From the NCBI RefSeq assembly GCF_029395495.1, contig NZ_CP113918.1, forward strand, positions 124,001 through 188,000: DNA of 64,000 bases, read 5' to 3'. How positions within the stretch are numbered: the first letter of the stretch is position 1; the number at the start of each line of letters is the position of its first letter. The notes below the pieces were generated by a model. It was not told the DNA's origin, did no database searches, and saw only the letters and a list, made by a program, of their open reading frames with translations. The stretch comes from Bifidobacterium sp. ESL0769. Its GTDB lineage: Bacteria > Actinomycetota > Actinomycetes > Actinomycetales > Bifidobacteriaceae. The translations under genes and the position numbers were made by a program. This document shows, in pieces, positions 1 through 7,746 of the stretch.

Positions 1-1242
1 GTTGATGACAAAGACATCAGGCTTTCTGGCGCCGAAATCTATGAGCTGCAGAATGCACTGCGTCCGAGCGATGCTGATATGCAAATAGTCCGTGAGGCAA
101 ATGTTGCAGACCTGAGCAAGCGAGGAATCCAACGGATACTGGATGCGCGGAAAAGTTCCAAAGCTCTGAGAGGCGCGAACACGCGTCAGGAACAATTGGC
201 GAGACTTAATATCACGGATAAAAAAGGTGGCATCCGGCTTGCTGGTTTGCTGGTTGCTGGTGAATATCCTCAGCAGTTCTTTCCCCGTCTCATCATCGAT
301 GTGGCCGTTCATCCGGGTACCGGAAAGTCTCAAGATGATAAGGTTCGCTTTATTGACCGAGAGCGGTGCGAAGGTCCGTTGCCGGAAATGATTGATGAGG
401 CCGTCGAGGCTGTGGCACGCAACCTACGCAAGACTTCTGTCGTAGAAGGCGTCGCGCGTCGCGAAGAGTTGGAGATTCCGCGTGAGGCTTTGCGCGAGGT
501 TATTGCCAACGCCGTGGTCCACCGCGAGTATCACTCGATGTTCGTAGGCGCTCCCGTGAGCGTGGATGTGTTTTATGACCGTTTGGAAGTTACCAATCCA
601 GGTGGTCTCTGGGGTGGTAAAACGCTCGCAAACCTTGATGATGGTCAGTCGAAGTGCCGCAACACCGCGCTGATTCAATTGATGCAGGATGTTCCGCTTT
701 CTCGTGAGGATGGAACAACCGTAGAGGGCCAAGGGACGGGAATACCTTTGGTGAAGCGGGAGGCGAAGAAGAGCAAAGGGCTGAAACTGGAGTTCAAGGC
801 CTCCGCGGATTGGTTCAAGGTCATATTTTGGCGCCAAGATATCGTGATTAGGCACATGGCAACTCATCGAAGAATGTCTCATGTGCCGACTCATCGGTTA
901 TCTAAGTCGGCAACTCAGCGATTATCTGTAGATGATGTGCAAGGGCAAATAAGCGAGGAGGATCTTGAGGATTACTTTAATAGATTTCCGATAGATTCCG
1001 AATCTGACTCGGAACCGCACGATACTTCGGTTTCGTCTGCCGTAAAACGTCAAATTCGTAATGACAGTCAATTATTGACTCTGATACCAGAAAATGACGT
1101 CATATCCGCCCGCGAGCTAGCAAACCAGACGGGCAAATCGGTGGAAACGGTTCGTCGCGAACTTCGCAGGCTGATTCAGGAGCAAAAGGTGGAACCCATT
1201 GGCAAGTCCAAAAGTCGTCAGCGAGTGTATCGCAGGCTTTGA
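1..1242 (+). CDS. ATP-binding protein with divergent AAA/HATPase_c_4-type domain and C-terminal winged helix (5' partial)
   Basis: The reading frame is open from the first base, so the N-terminus lies outside the window; the first in-frame ATG inside is at 79. The visible part has the C-terminal ATP-binding domain typical of proteins with an AlbA_2 (Schlafen-like) N-terminus: the segment REALREVIANAVVHREY followed by a VTNPGGL motif and a GxGTGIPLV loop. The last 60 residues look like a winged helix (ISARELANQTGKSVETVRR), suggesting DNA binding. Such proteins are usually annotated as transcriptional regulators or RecG-like ATP-binding proteins; the cellular role is not established. It is followed by an AT-rich 280-bp gap with no gene. 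Confidence 0.75.
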   Translation, partial: VDDKDIRLSGAEIYELQNALRPSDADMQIVREANVADLSKRGIQRILDARKSSKALRGANTRQEQLARLNITDKKGGIRLAGLLVAGEYPQQFFPRLIIDVAVHPGTGKSQDDKVRFIDRERCEGPLPEMIDEAVEAVARNLRKTSVVEGVARREELEIPREALREVIANAVVHREYHSMFVGAPVSVDVFYDRLEVTNPGGLWGGKTLANLDDGQSKCRNTALIQLMQDVPLSREDGTTVEGQGTGIPLVKREAKKSKGLKLEFKASADWFKVIFWRQDIVIRHMATHRRMSHVPTHRLSKSATQRLSVDDVQGQISEEDLEDYFNRFPIDSESDSEPHDTSVSSAVKRQIRNDSQLLTLIPENDVISARELANQTGKSVETVRRELRRLIQEQKVEPIGKSKSRQRVYRRL

Positions 1243-1522
1243 TTTTTTGATATTTAATGGCAAGTCAAAGGCTGGTTGATGGAAAATTATAATTAACGGA
1301 ATCTCGTCAACTGTTGATGGTCTATCAGTTGATTTTGTAATTGCGAATGCCTTATGTCTGCATTTTTGGAATACACCAATGATTCTCTAATTGTATGATA
1401 AAATACTTATGCATTCTGTTTTGTGCAATTAGAAAGAACTGTTGTACGGCAATAAAGTCTATCACGCGATAAGAGATTTATAGACATCACGCAATGAGGC
1501 GAGAAAAGAAAGGCATTCAATA

Positions 1523-2548
1523 ATGTATCAAGGAATAAAAGTTGCTGGAATCGCAGCGTTTGTGTCTGCTTGCGTGCTGTTGTCAAGCGCAAGTATTGCG
1601 AACGCGGACGAGACGCAGACGCAGACCGCTCCCTCGGCTCCGATCACCTCGCAAGTCGCTCCCGCTGCCGAAGGCAACGCGAAGCAACCAGCGAGTCAGG
1701 GGCTTGAAGAGGCCGCTCCGATTCCGTCTGCTCAGGACGCCGAGACTGATCAGGCCAGGGCTGCGCTGCAAGCGGTTATCAATCAGGTGAATACAGCGAA
1801 ATCACATGCGGATTACTACTTGAATTGGGGAAGTTCAGGCGTTGAAGCTGAACTGACTTCAGCGCAGGGCATCTACAACAATCAGAGCGCAACCGCTGCA
1901 GACCTCAATAATGAGGCTGCTACTCTTACGAACGTTCTTAAGACCGCTATTGCAGTGGATACTTATATTCTGCAGATGTATATCAATAATGCACCTCATC
2001 TTTTGAGGGATGAATTCACCTCGGAGACGCTGGCTGTCTATGATGCTGCAGTCACGAAGGGTCGCGCTGATTTGGCGGCTCCCGGTGTTACCCAGGCGAC
2101 TCTCGATGCCGATGCGCAGGCTATTCAGAAGGCCCTCGACAATCTTGAATATACCCCTGCTCGCTGGAAGCAGATCTTGCAGGATGATGTGAACGGCGCG
2201 TATGCTGGTCATTTCAACCAGGCAGATTACACAGCAGAATCTTGGAAAGTCTTTGATGAGGCGCGTTCTGCGGCAAAGGCTGGTTTGCAGTCCACAGCTG
2301 ATTACAAGGCTTTGGATATTAGCTTGAGAGCGGCGGAAGGCGGTCTTAAGAAGACTGTCAACTCCGGATCCGCTGAAGGAACCAACACTGGGGCCAAGTC
2401 TCTACAGGCCGCTGGCAATAACAATGGCACCAAGGCCAAGGGCGGAAAGCTTGCGAATACCGGTTCCAACGTTGCCGTTGTGGCGCTGGTGATGTTCGCT
2501 GCTCTTGCAGCCGCTGGCTCGCTGAACTTGCTGCGCAGGCGCATTTGA
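1523..2548 (+). CDS. FIVAR-type cell-wall-anchored surface protein with LANTG sorting signal
   Basis: 341 residues. An N-terminal signal peptide (hydrophobic core AGIAAFVSACVLLSS, cleavage likely near SIANA-DE) is followed by an Ala/Pro/Gln-rich linker and helical repeats of the FIVAR kind (for example ARAALQAVINQVNTAK, and later a segment with YTAESWKVFDEARSAAKAGL). The C-terminus is a sorting signal: LANTG, then a hydrophobic segment and a short RRR tail. LAxTG rather than LPxTG is the motif preferred by class E sortases of high-GC Gram-positives (family knowledge). The start is ATG with AAAGG 11 bases upstream. A terminator follows. It resembles the 7747-9255 protein in layout. Ligand unknown; carbohydrate or host-surface binding is only an inference. 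Confidence 0.75.
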   Translation: MYQGIKVAGIAAFVSACVLLSSASIANADETQTQTAPSAPITSQVAPAAEGNAKQPASQGLEEAAPIPSAQDAETDQARAALQAVINQVNTAKSHADYYLNWGSSGVEAELTSAQGIYNNQSATAADLNNEAATLTNVLKTAIAVDTYILQMYINNAPHLLRDEFTSETLAVYDAAVTKGRADLAAPGVTQATLDADAQAIQKALDNLEYTPARWKQILQDDVNGAYAGHFNQADYTAESWKVFDEARSAAKAGLQSTADYKALDISLRAAEGGLKKTVNSGSAEGTNTGAKSLQAAGNNNGTKAKGGKLANTGSNVAVVALVMFAALAAAGSLNLLRRRI

Positions 2549-2631
2549 GCGGATTTTCTGTCTTCGTTCCAATTTGTGCATGGCGTGGAAAGTCCTCGAA
2601 ATGCATAAGTAAATGGTAAAGATGGGTTATT

Positions 2632-2673
2632 AAGGCCGTTTCGTCGGATACATGTCCGGCGGAACGGCCTTTT
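2632..2673 (+). terminator. Rho-independent terminator after the LANTG surface protein
   Basis: AAGGCCGTTTCGTCGGA at 2632-2648 pairs with 2655-2671 (two G-U type differences) around a 6-base loop, and the 3' arm runs into CCTTTT. It sits 83 bases after the stop codon of the surface protein. Confidence 0.7.
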
Positions 2674-2764
2674 GCGTTGATCTATAACCTTCAGCATAAA
2701 TTAGTGAACGCAGTCTTCGGTTAGTTTCAAATTACAAAGCTTTAATTCACTCGGTTCAAAGGAG

Positions 2765-3400
2765 TTATTTCAGTAAATCAGCGAGCATGAAGTCGGTACG
2801 TTGCTTCTTTGCGTTGGTAATGCGTTGATACTCCCTCAGTGCTTGCACCAGATTGTCGCCATTGCCCCAATAATCATTAAGGAATTTGGGTCTTTTTACG
2901 TCTCCCATTCCAAGCTCTTCTTTGCAGAATAGGCTGGGTTTCAATTTATTTTGCTTCTTGCCCCGTTGGCTTTGTTTCCAATGTTCATATTGATCGGCGG
3001 CTCCTTCGCGGCAAATCACCAACATCTCGATTTCGGGATGAGTGGTGAGGTTCAGCGCGATTGATTGGTGCGCAGGTTGGGTTCTAGGGTCTTTAGATGG
3101 GCCGTTGCGTCGCGTCGGACCTAAGCTGAGCTTGTGCTCGACCTGATCCTGCACGCAAAGCACAAAGACATCGCTGCCATAATCCTGATTGAGGTATTGC
3201 TGAGCTATGCTGGAACCTTTGCGTTCCAAGGTATAGTAGGCATCAGTTAATGGGTCGGTGATGATGTTGCCGGTGTCAAGAAATGTCAGATCTTGTTCCA
3301 CCAGCGTGGTGACGATAACTGATTCGGCGAGACCTTCGCAAGAGAACAGAACATGAGAGTTACCGATAAGGTCCGCAAGCTCATTTTGTCGGCTTTTCAT
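2765..3400 (-). CDS. RloB/TOPRIM-like protein, second gene of an ATPase-linked pair
   Basis: 211 residues from ATG at 3400, chosen because GGGAGA lies just upstream; an in-frame extension to 3511 would lie wholly inside the ATPase gene. The N-terminus has a CEGxxE motif (LFSCEGLAESVIVTTL), as in RloB and other TOPRIM-fold proteins, followed by VLCVQDQ, a possible degenerate version of the acidic second motif, and a PEIEMLVI segment that recalls the C-terminal motif of RloB. It overlaps the upstream ATPase gene by 20 bases, so the two are co-translated. ATPase plus TOPRIM/RloB pairs are known in anti-phage systems (PARIS, AbiL, RloAB); the assignment here is an inference from layout and weak motifs. 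Confidence 0.55.
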   Translation of the reverse strand: MKSRQNELADLIGNSHVLFSCEGLAESVIVTTLVEQDLTFLDTGNIITDPLTDAYYTLERKGSSIAQQYLNQDYGSDVFVLCVQDQVEHKLSLGPTRRNGPSKDPRTQPAHQSIALNLTTHPEIEMLVICREGAADQYEHWKQSQRGKKQNKLKPSLFCKEELGMGDVKRPKFLNDYWGNGDNLVQALREYQRITNAKKQRTDFMLADLLK

Positions 3401-4724
3401 GTCTTTCTCCCGTCTCTTGAGATGGACGAGTTGGTAAAGGTTCGTTGACGGCAGACGCGACGTAATCACGTATGGCCTTGAGGTTTTTGGCCTTAGGGGC
3501 GGTGCCGCCAATGAAGTTCGAGGTGAACACTTCGCTACGTTTAAGTTCGCCGCGCTTGACCGCCGAAGAGTATTTCACCGCGTCAACTTTGTTACCATTC
3601 TGGGTGCTGCGCCGCAAGAAGTAGATGTTGTCTTTCCGGTTGAGCAGGTCGAGTAGTTCGGGATAGTGGGTGGTGAAAACCAGGCCGGCGCCGTGCGGAT
3701 TGGTCTTTCTGGAGATAAACAGATTGATAATCATGTGGACCAGTTCTTTGTTGATGCTGTTTTCGATTTCATCAACTAAGAGATATCCGCCATTTTGCAA
3801 CACCGAGAGGGCGTTGGAAATCATTCTTGAGCCGCGTTCGGTACCGGAAGACAGTATGATATGTGCCGCCTCGCGAGGCATGATACGCTCGTCCAATTCT
3901 CCGGCGAAACGGATGTGAACTTGCTGGTCCTCCTTATCGAAGCGGTAGTAGTCTATGCTGTCATCCAAGACATGAAGGATGGGGTCGGCGATGGTTGCTA
4001 TCGGATTATGCTCGTCGAGGGTTGCGGGCATGAAAATATCGGGATGCTGAGGAACCGGACTGGGCGTAAGTTGAGTTACCCTTGGGCTGCCGCCTTGTGC
4101 AATATTGGTGATGATGCTCATATATGGTGATAAATAAGGAAGCACTGAATCTGGTAGATAAGCGTTCTCGTCAATATCTTTATCGCGTTTTACACCTTTT
4201 TTTGGTTTTGGTTTTCGAATGCGGATCACAGTTGCTGCTTTGGTGAAAGCTTTGAAATCTTTGAGTTGCTTTCGCGAAGGCTGTTTCTTGTTGAATCGTG
4301 ACAGAGTTTCAGAAATAAAAGCAAATCTTGCGCTTCCTTCGTGTGTGCTCTCATCGACATTGCGTATTTGGATTAGCTCTGCCTCGTGCAGATAGAACAC
4401 TCCATTTGCCTCGAATATGGTTTCTATGTGCAAAGAATCGTCGCAAGTCGGCAATGGGTGGATTTGCTGGAAAAGAGCAATATTGTCCGTCAATGCAGAG
4501 ATGACAAAACTTAAAAGGCGAAGTGCTGTGGTCTTGCCAGTTGCGTTGACGCCGGTAAGTGCGACAACGTTTTGGGAATAAGCTGTGCTGGATTCTCCGC
4601 CCAGTCTGGTGATTCCGGAAGCTGGTCCGTAAGAGCGCACCTGGTCTTCCGCGAAGAAATCGAGATCGAGCGTTTTATTGTTGTAAGGTTCTGAACCGCT
4701 TACAGCAACATGCAGTAGATGCAT
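3381..4724 (-). CDS. AAA_15/AAA_21-type ATPase (OLD/ABC-like), likely defence ATPase
   Basis: 447 residues. Walker A is GVNATGKTT near residue 60; a degenerate signature (ILSSGTERGSRM) and Walker B with catalytic acid (YLLVDEIEN) lie near 290-320, followed by an H-loop histidine in FTTHYPELL. This order is that of stand-alone ABC-like ATPases used in OLD, Septu, retron and PARIS/RloA type systems. The start is ATG with AAGGAG eight bases upstream. The promoter carries a perfect 8-bp inverted repeat overlapping a likely -10 (4744-4768). The gene overlaps a downstream RloB-like gene, so both proteins are probably made together. Function as an anti-phage sensor is inferred. Confidence 0.75.
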   Translation of the reverse strand: MHLLHVAVSGSEPYNNKTLDLDFFAEDQVRSYGPASGITRLGGESSTAYSQNVVALTGVNATGKTTALRLLSFVISALTDNIALFQQIHPLPTCDDSLHIETIFEANGVFYLHEAELIQIRNVDESTHEGSARFAFISETLSRFNKKQPSRKQLKDFKAFTKAATVIRIRKPKPKKGVKRDKDIDENAYLPDSVLPYLSPYMSIITNIAQGGSPRVTQLTPSPVPQHPDIFMPATLDEHNPIATIADPILHVLDDSIDYYRFDKEDQQVHIRFAGELDERIMPREAAHIILSSGTERGSRMISNALSVLQNGGYLLVDEIENSINKELVHMIINLFISRKTNPHGAGLVFTTHYPELLDLLNRKDNIYFLRRSTQNGNKVDAVKYSSAVKRGELKRSEVFTSNFIGGTAPKAKNLKAIRDYVASAVNEPLPTRPSQETGERHEKPTK

Positions 4725-4743
4725 TTCTTCTCCTTTATAAAAG

Positions 4744-4768
4744 CTGTAAACAATTTTTCTGTTTACAG
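4744..4768 (-). promoter_or_regulatory. Palindromic operator overlapping the promoter of the ATPase/RloB-like pair
   Basis: CTGTAAAC (4744-4751) and GTTTACAG (4761-4768) form a perfect inverted repeat with a 9-base AT-rich spacer. It lies 20 bases upstream of the ATPase start codon and overlaps TATACT (4771-4766 on the minus strand), a candidate -10. A dimeric repressor bound here would block transcription. No regulator gene lies next to the pair. Confidence 0.5.
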
Positions 4769-4907
4769 TATATCACCGAAGGTAAGAATGTCTTTACGAA
4801 TGACGTGTATGTTCGTTTCGTAGCTAGAAGGCGGATTTTGGGGTTACCTATAGAAGTTTGATTGCCAACTTCGCTTATTCTTGACTGGCTTTTCTGTATT
4901 CCGGATT

Positions 4908-6245
4908 TCACCGCGGCAACAGCACGGTCAGGGTGAACCAGTGGTTGTGGGTTTTGATAGTGACGTTGCCGTGGTAGAGGCCGGCGATATGCTTGATTGA
5001 TTTCACGCCGTAGCCGTGGGCGCGCTGGTCGGATTTGGTGGTGCGTAGGTCGCCCTGGTCGTCCGTCTGCAAAGCCGATTCGTAATAGTTTTCGACACGA
5101 ATGACCGTAAATTGCCCGTGTTCGTACAGCGCGAGTTTGATGAGCCGCCGCTCCGGTTCCGTGACTTTCGAGGCGGCCTCGATGGCGTTGTCGAGTGCGT
5201 TGCCGAAAAGCGTGGCGATATCCATCGAGCTCATATTGCCCAAAAGCTTGCCGTCCGCGACAGTAGTCAATGTGATACCTTGCTGCGCGCAGGTCTTCAG
5301 CTTCGAAGTGAGAATAACATCGAGCACGGAATTGCCGGTGTGCTCCTGAGCGCTGTATTCCTTGACCGACGCCTCAAGATGCTCGAAGCCGGCGGCCACG
5401 TGCTTGGGGTCGACCTCGGCCCGCAAAGCGGTGATCTGGTGCTTCAGATCGTGTGCAATCCGCCCGAGCGATTCGATGTTTTCCTTGGATTGCAGGTATT
5501 CTTGGTGCTCGCTTTCCAGCTTTGCGTCGATGGAAGCAATTTCAAGGTTGGCCTGCGCAGCCCTCGCTTGCTCCTGCTGTGCGCCGAGAATGGCGTAGCC
5601 GCACAAATCGACGAGCGTGCGAATATAGAAGATTTCCTGCCCGACCGATCCGGAGAAAGGCGTATTGGTCGAGACGAAACTCAGGTTGCTCATCGCAAAC
5701 GTGACGATGGTGATGATGATGGAACCTGCCACCGCAGTGCGGCTTGGATTCACAGGTCTGTCCCGCTCGAAATTATGGCGTTCGATGATCCAAGCCAGGC
5801 CAAAGCCAATCAGATAGATGATCGTAGCCAAAGTAGCGGTGGGTAGGTCGAGCCCCCAAACGGGCGCGTTGGAACGGTTATGCTTGTTGAAACCGATGAA
5901 CGTGGCGATTTGCCAGTGCAGCGACGCCACGAGTTCTGCAAGCACGAACGCGCGGGCGGTGACGTAAAGGCCCTCGCGCGGCGTCGTTTGCGCACCGAGA
6001 AAGATGATAAGGTACATTCCCGCCACTGCGAGCAGCATACCCAGAATCCAGAAATCAAGGCTCATCGCCCCGTCAAAATATTGGATTCCGATAATCGCCG
6101 GCAGCCCGATCGCGGCCACGAGCACGCTCCGCCATTTCGGCGCCCGCCGGTAGATGACCAGCAGGTAGACCACGCAGGCCAGCCATTCGCAGATGCCGGT
6201 GTAGAGCCGCGGGATGTTGGGCAGCGCGTTGGTGATGGTGTTCAT
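4908..6245 (-). CDS. GHKL sensor histidine kinase (AgrC/quorum-sensing type)
   Basis: 445 residues. The N-terminal half has about six hydrophobic segments (sensor domain), then a coiled-coil region and a HDLKHQI box holding the phospho-accepting histidine. The ATPase half has an N-box (LFGNALDNAIEAA) and a G-box (GYGVKSIKHIAGLYHGN), typical of GHKL kinases that partner LytTR regulators. The start ATG has GGGGAGG upstream. The LytTR regulator at 6649-7368 is on the same strand upstream, separated by 403 bases filled with a 51-bp repeat. No AgrD-like peptide gene was recognised nearby, so the signal is unknown. Confidence 0.85.
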   Translation of the reverse strand: MNTITNALPNIPRLYTGICEWLACVVYLLVIYRRAPKWRSVLVAAIGLPAIIGIQYFDGAMSLDFWILGMLLAVAGMYLIIFLGAQTTPREGLYVTARAFVLAELVASLHWQIATFIGFNKHNRSNAPVWGLDLPTATLATIIYLIGFGLAWIIERHNFERDRPVNPSRTAVAGSIIITIVTFAMSNLSFVSTNTPFSGSVGQEIFYIRTLVDLCGYAILGAQQEQARAAQANLEIASIDAKLESEHQEYLQSKENIESLGRIAHDLKHQITALRAEVDPKHVAAGFEHLEASVKEYSAQEHTGNSVLDVILTSKLKTCAQQGITLTTVADGKLLGNMSSMDIATLFGNALDNAIEAASKVTEPERRLIKLALYEHGQFTVIRVENYYESALQTDDQGDLRTTKSDQRAHGYGVKSIKHIAGLYHGNVTIKTHNHWFTLTVLLPR

Positions 6246-6300
6246 CTGTCGCCTCCCCTGTGGCTCTGGATTGTGATTCCAAACTTGCGTTCCGGTTCCA

Positions 6301-6640
6301 TATTCCTTGCGTTAGCGCCACAAAAGTGCGTTTTACCCGTGCTATTGTGCATGTTTCTGGCAGTGGCGTTGAGAAAGTGCGTTTTGGGCAGGCTAAGTTG
6401 CATATTTCTGGCAGTAGCGTCGTAAAAGTGCACTTTGAGCAAGCTAAGTTGTACGTTTCTTGCGTTGGTGCAAAAGTGCGAGTTGGCGGTCGTGGGATGC
6501 ACGTTTCGCACGTTGATGTCGGAAAAGTGCATTTCGGCGGGTGCAAGGTGCATGTTTCTTGCGTTGGTGCCATAAAAGTGCACTTTGGAAGCGCTATAGT
6601 GCATGTTTCGCACAGTAGCGTCGGGAAGGTGCGCGGTAAC
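6301..6640. repeat. 51-bp-period degenerate tandem repeat between response regulator and kinase genes
   Basis: The core AAAGTGC recurs at 6323, 6374, 6425, 6473, 6524 and 6575, and as AAGGTGC at 6626: steps of 51, 51, 48, 51, 51 and 51 bases. Between cores each unit carries a variant of GCTAAGTTGCATGTTTCTGGC. Two units contain the palindrome AAAGTGCACTTT. Because the period is a multiple of three, open frames of 17-residue repeats exist on both strands; these have no clear start signal and are probably not genes. The tract fills the 403-bp gap (6246-6648), which holds no other feature I can see. Confidence 0.85.
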
Positions 6641-6648
6641 CAGCATGT

Positions 6649-7368
6649 TCACTGCAAGCCGCCGTTGATGTAGCCGGCCAGCGCGGCGACGAACGCCTTC
6701 TTGCGTGGGCGGCTGATGCGCAGACGCTCGCCGTTGCTCATAATGCAGTCCTGGTCTTCGATACCGGTGACGTGCCGCAGGTTGACCAGATAGCACGAGT
6801 TCGAACGGAAGAAATCGTGCCCGTCCAGTTGCGTTTCGAGCTCTTTCAGCGTCGAGGTAATGGAAAGTTTGCCATCGAGCGTATGGATGATAATTGTATG
6901 ACGAATTGATTCGATATAGACGATGGATTTGAGCTCGACGCGCGTGCGCTGCGACCCGACCTCGAAAAGCATGGAATCGTCACTCTGCCGCCGCACTGCC
7001 TCGATGCAGCGTTTGATCTCCTGGCAGAACGCGAAGTATGGCACGGGTTTCAAGAGGTAGGAGAGCGCCTGTACCTCGTAACCGTTGATGGCATATTGCG
7101 AGGCGTTGGTGATGAAGACGATTACGACGCTGCTGTCGATTTTGCGGATGCGCCGCGCCGCTTCCATGCCGTCCATCTCTTTCATTTCGATGTCGAGCAA
7201 CAGGATGTCGTAAATCGGCCGATAGTTTTCCACGATTTTCACGCCGTCGTCGAAAACGGAGACGGTGAAGTTTTCGCCGTTTTCGCTCTGGTAACGGTTA
7301 AGGTAGTCGAGGACTTTCTGGCAGGCGGCGGGTTCGTCCTCCACTACTCCGATTCTGATGTTGTGCAT
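6649..7368 (-). CDS. LytTR-family response regulator
   Basis: 239 residues. The receiver domain has acidic residues VVEDE near the N-terminus, the phospho-accepting Asp in ILLLDIEMKEMDG and the Lys in YLLKPV. The C-terminal ~100 residues form a LytTR DNA-binding domain (VELKSIVYIESIRHTIIIHT, then a segment with FFRSNSCYLVNLRHV). GAAAGG precedes the ATG. It pairs with the histidine kinase downstream. LytTR proteins bind two 9-bp direct repeats about 21 bp apart; such a pair lies at 7645-7675 upstream of the divergently placed surface protein gene, making that gene the obvious target. Confidence 0.88.
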   Translation of the reverse strand: MHNIRIGVVEDEPAACQKVLDYLNRYQSENGENFTVSVFDDGVKIVENYRPIYDILLLDIEMKEMDGMEAARRIRKIDSSVVIVFITNASQYAINGYEVQALSYLLKPVPYFAFCQEIKRCIEAVRRQSDDSMLFEVGSQRTRVELKSIVYIESIRHTIIIHTLDGKLSITSTLKELETQLDGHDFFRSNSCYLVNLRHVTGIEDQDCIMSNGERLRISRPRKKAFVAALAGYINGGLQ

Positions 7369-7602
7369 CGTCGCCGCCTTTCACTTAAGGTTTTACCCCA
7401 TAATTTCTCTATAGCATAATTTGGCAGGTTTGCCGCAGAGTTCGATAGATTGTCGTTACGAACCCATAATTTGTTTTGCATTTACAATAAATAGTTAAAA
7501 AAGCTATTTCTATCTCATTATCTCATATGTATGCAGGCGTTTTTGGTGTCAGCGAGAAATTTCGGTGTGAGAAAATTGATATAAATTTATTCGTGGAAAT
7601 TT

Positions 7603-7624
7603 GTATGGCAATGGTTTGCCATAC
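7603..7624. promoter_or_regulatory. 9-bp perfect inverted repeat in the surface-protein promoter region
   Basis: GTATGGCAA (7603-7611) and TTGCCATAC (7616-7624) with a 4-base spacer. It lies between the two divergent genes (response regulator and LATTG surface protein) in a 378-bp AT-rich gap (7369-7746), 21 bases upstream of the LytTR-like direct repeats. It could be an operator for another regulator; no U-run follows, so a terminator is unlikely. Confidence 0.4.
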
Positions 7625-7644
7625 ACTTTCGGAGTTAATTTCTC

Positions 7645-7675
7645 GCCGTTTAAAGGCGATATTGTACCGTTTATA
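7645..7675 (+). promoter_or_regulatory. Candidate LytTR binding site (two direct repeats, 21-bp spacing)
   Basis: CCGTTTA occurs at 7646-7652 and again at 7667-7673; the wider match is sCCGTTTAwAG. The 21-bp register equals two helical turns and matches the arrangement known for AgrA and other LytTR regulators (9-bp repeats with 12-bp spacers). It lies about 75 bases upstream of the surface protein start codon at 7747. A candidate -10 is TATGGT at 7721-7726. Confidence 0.55.
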
Positions 7676-7746
7676 GACAAAAGTGGACACGAATTTTAAT
7701 TAAGAGTAAAAAGATTGACGTATGGTATTTTCCAATGGAGGTTGAT

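Noticed and set aside
6242..6796. Open frame on the minus strand with 17-residue repeats (ARNMQLSLPKTHF type)
   Set aside because: It is produced by the 51-bp repeat, overlaps the end of the response regulator gene, and has no ribosome site; the plus strand gives an equally open frame.
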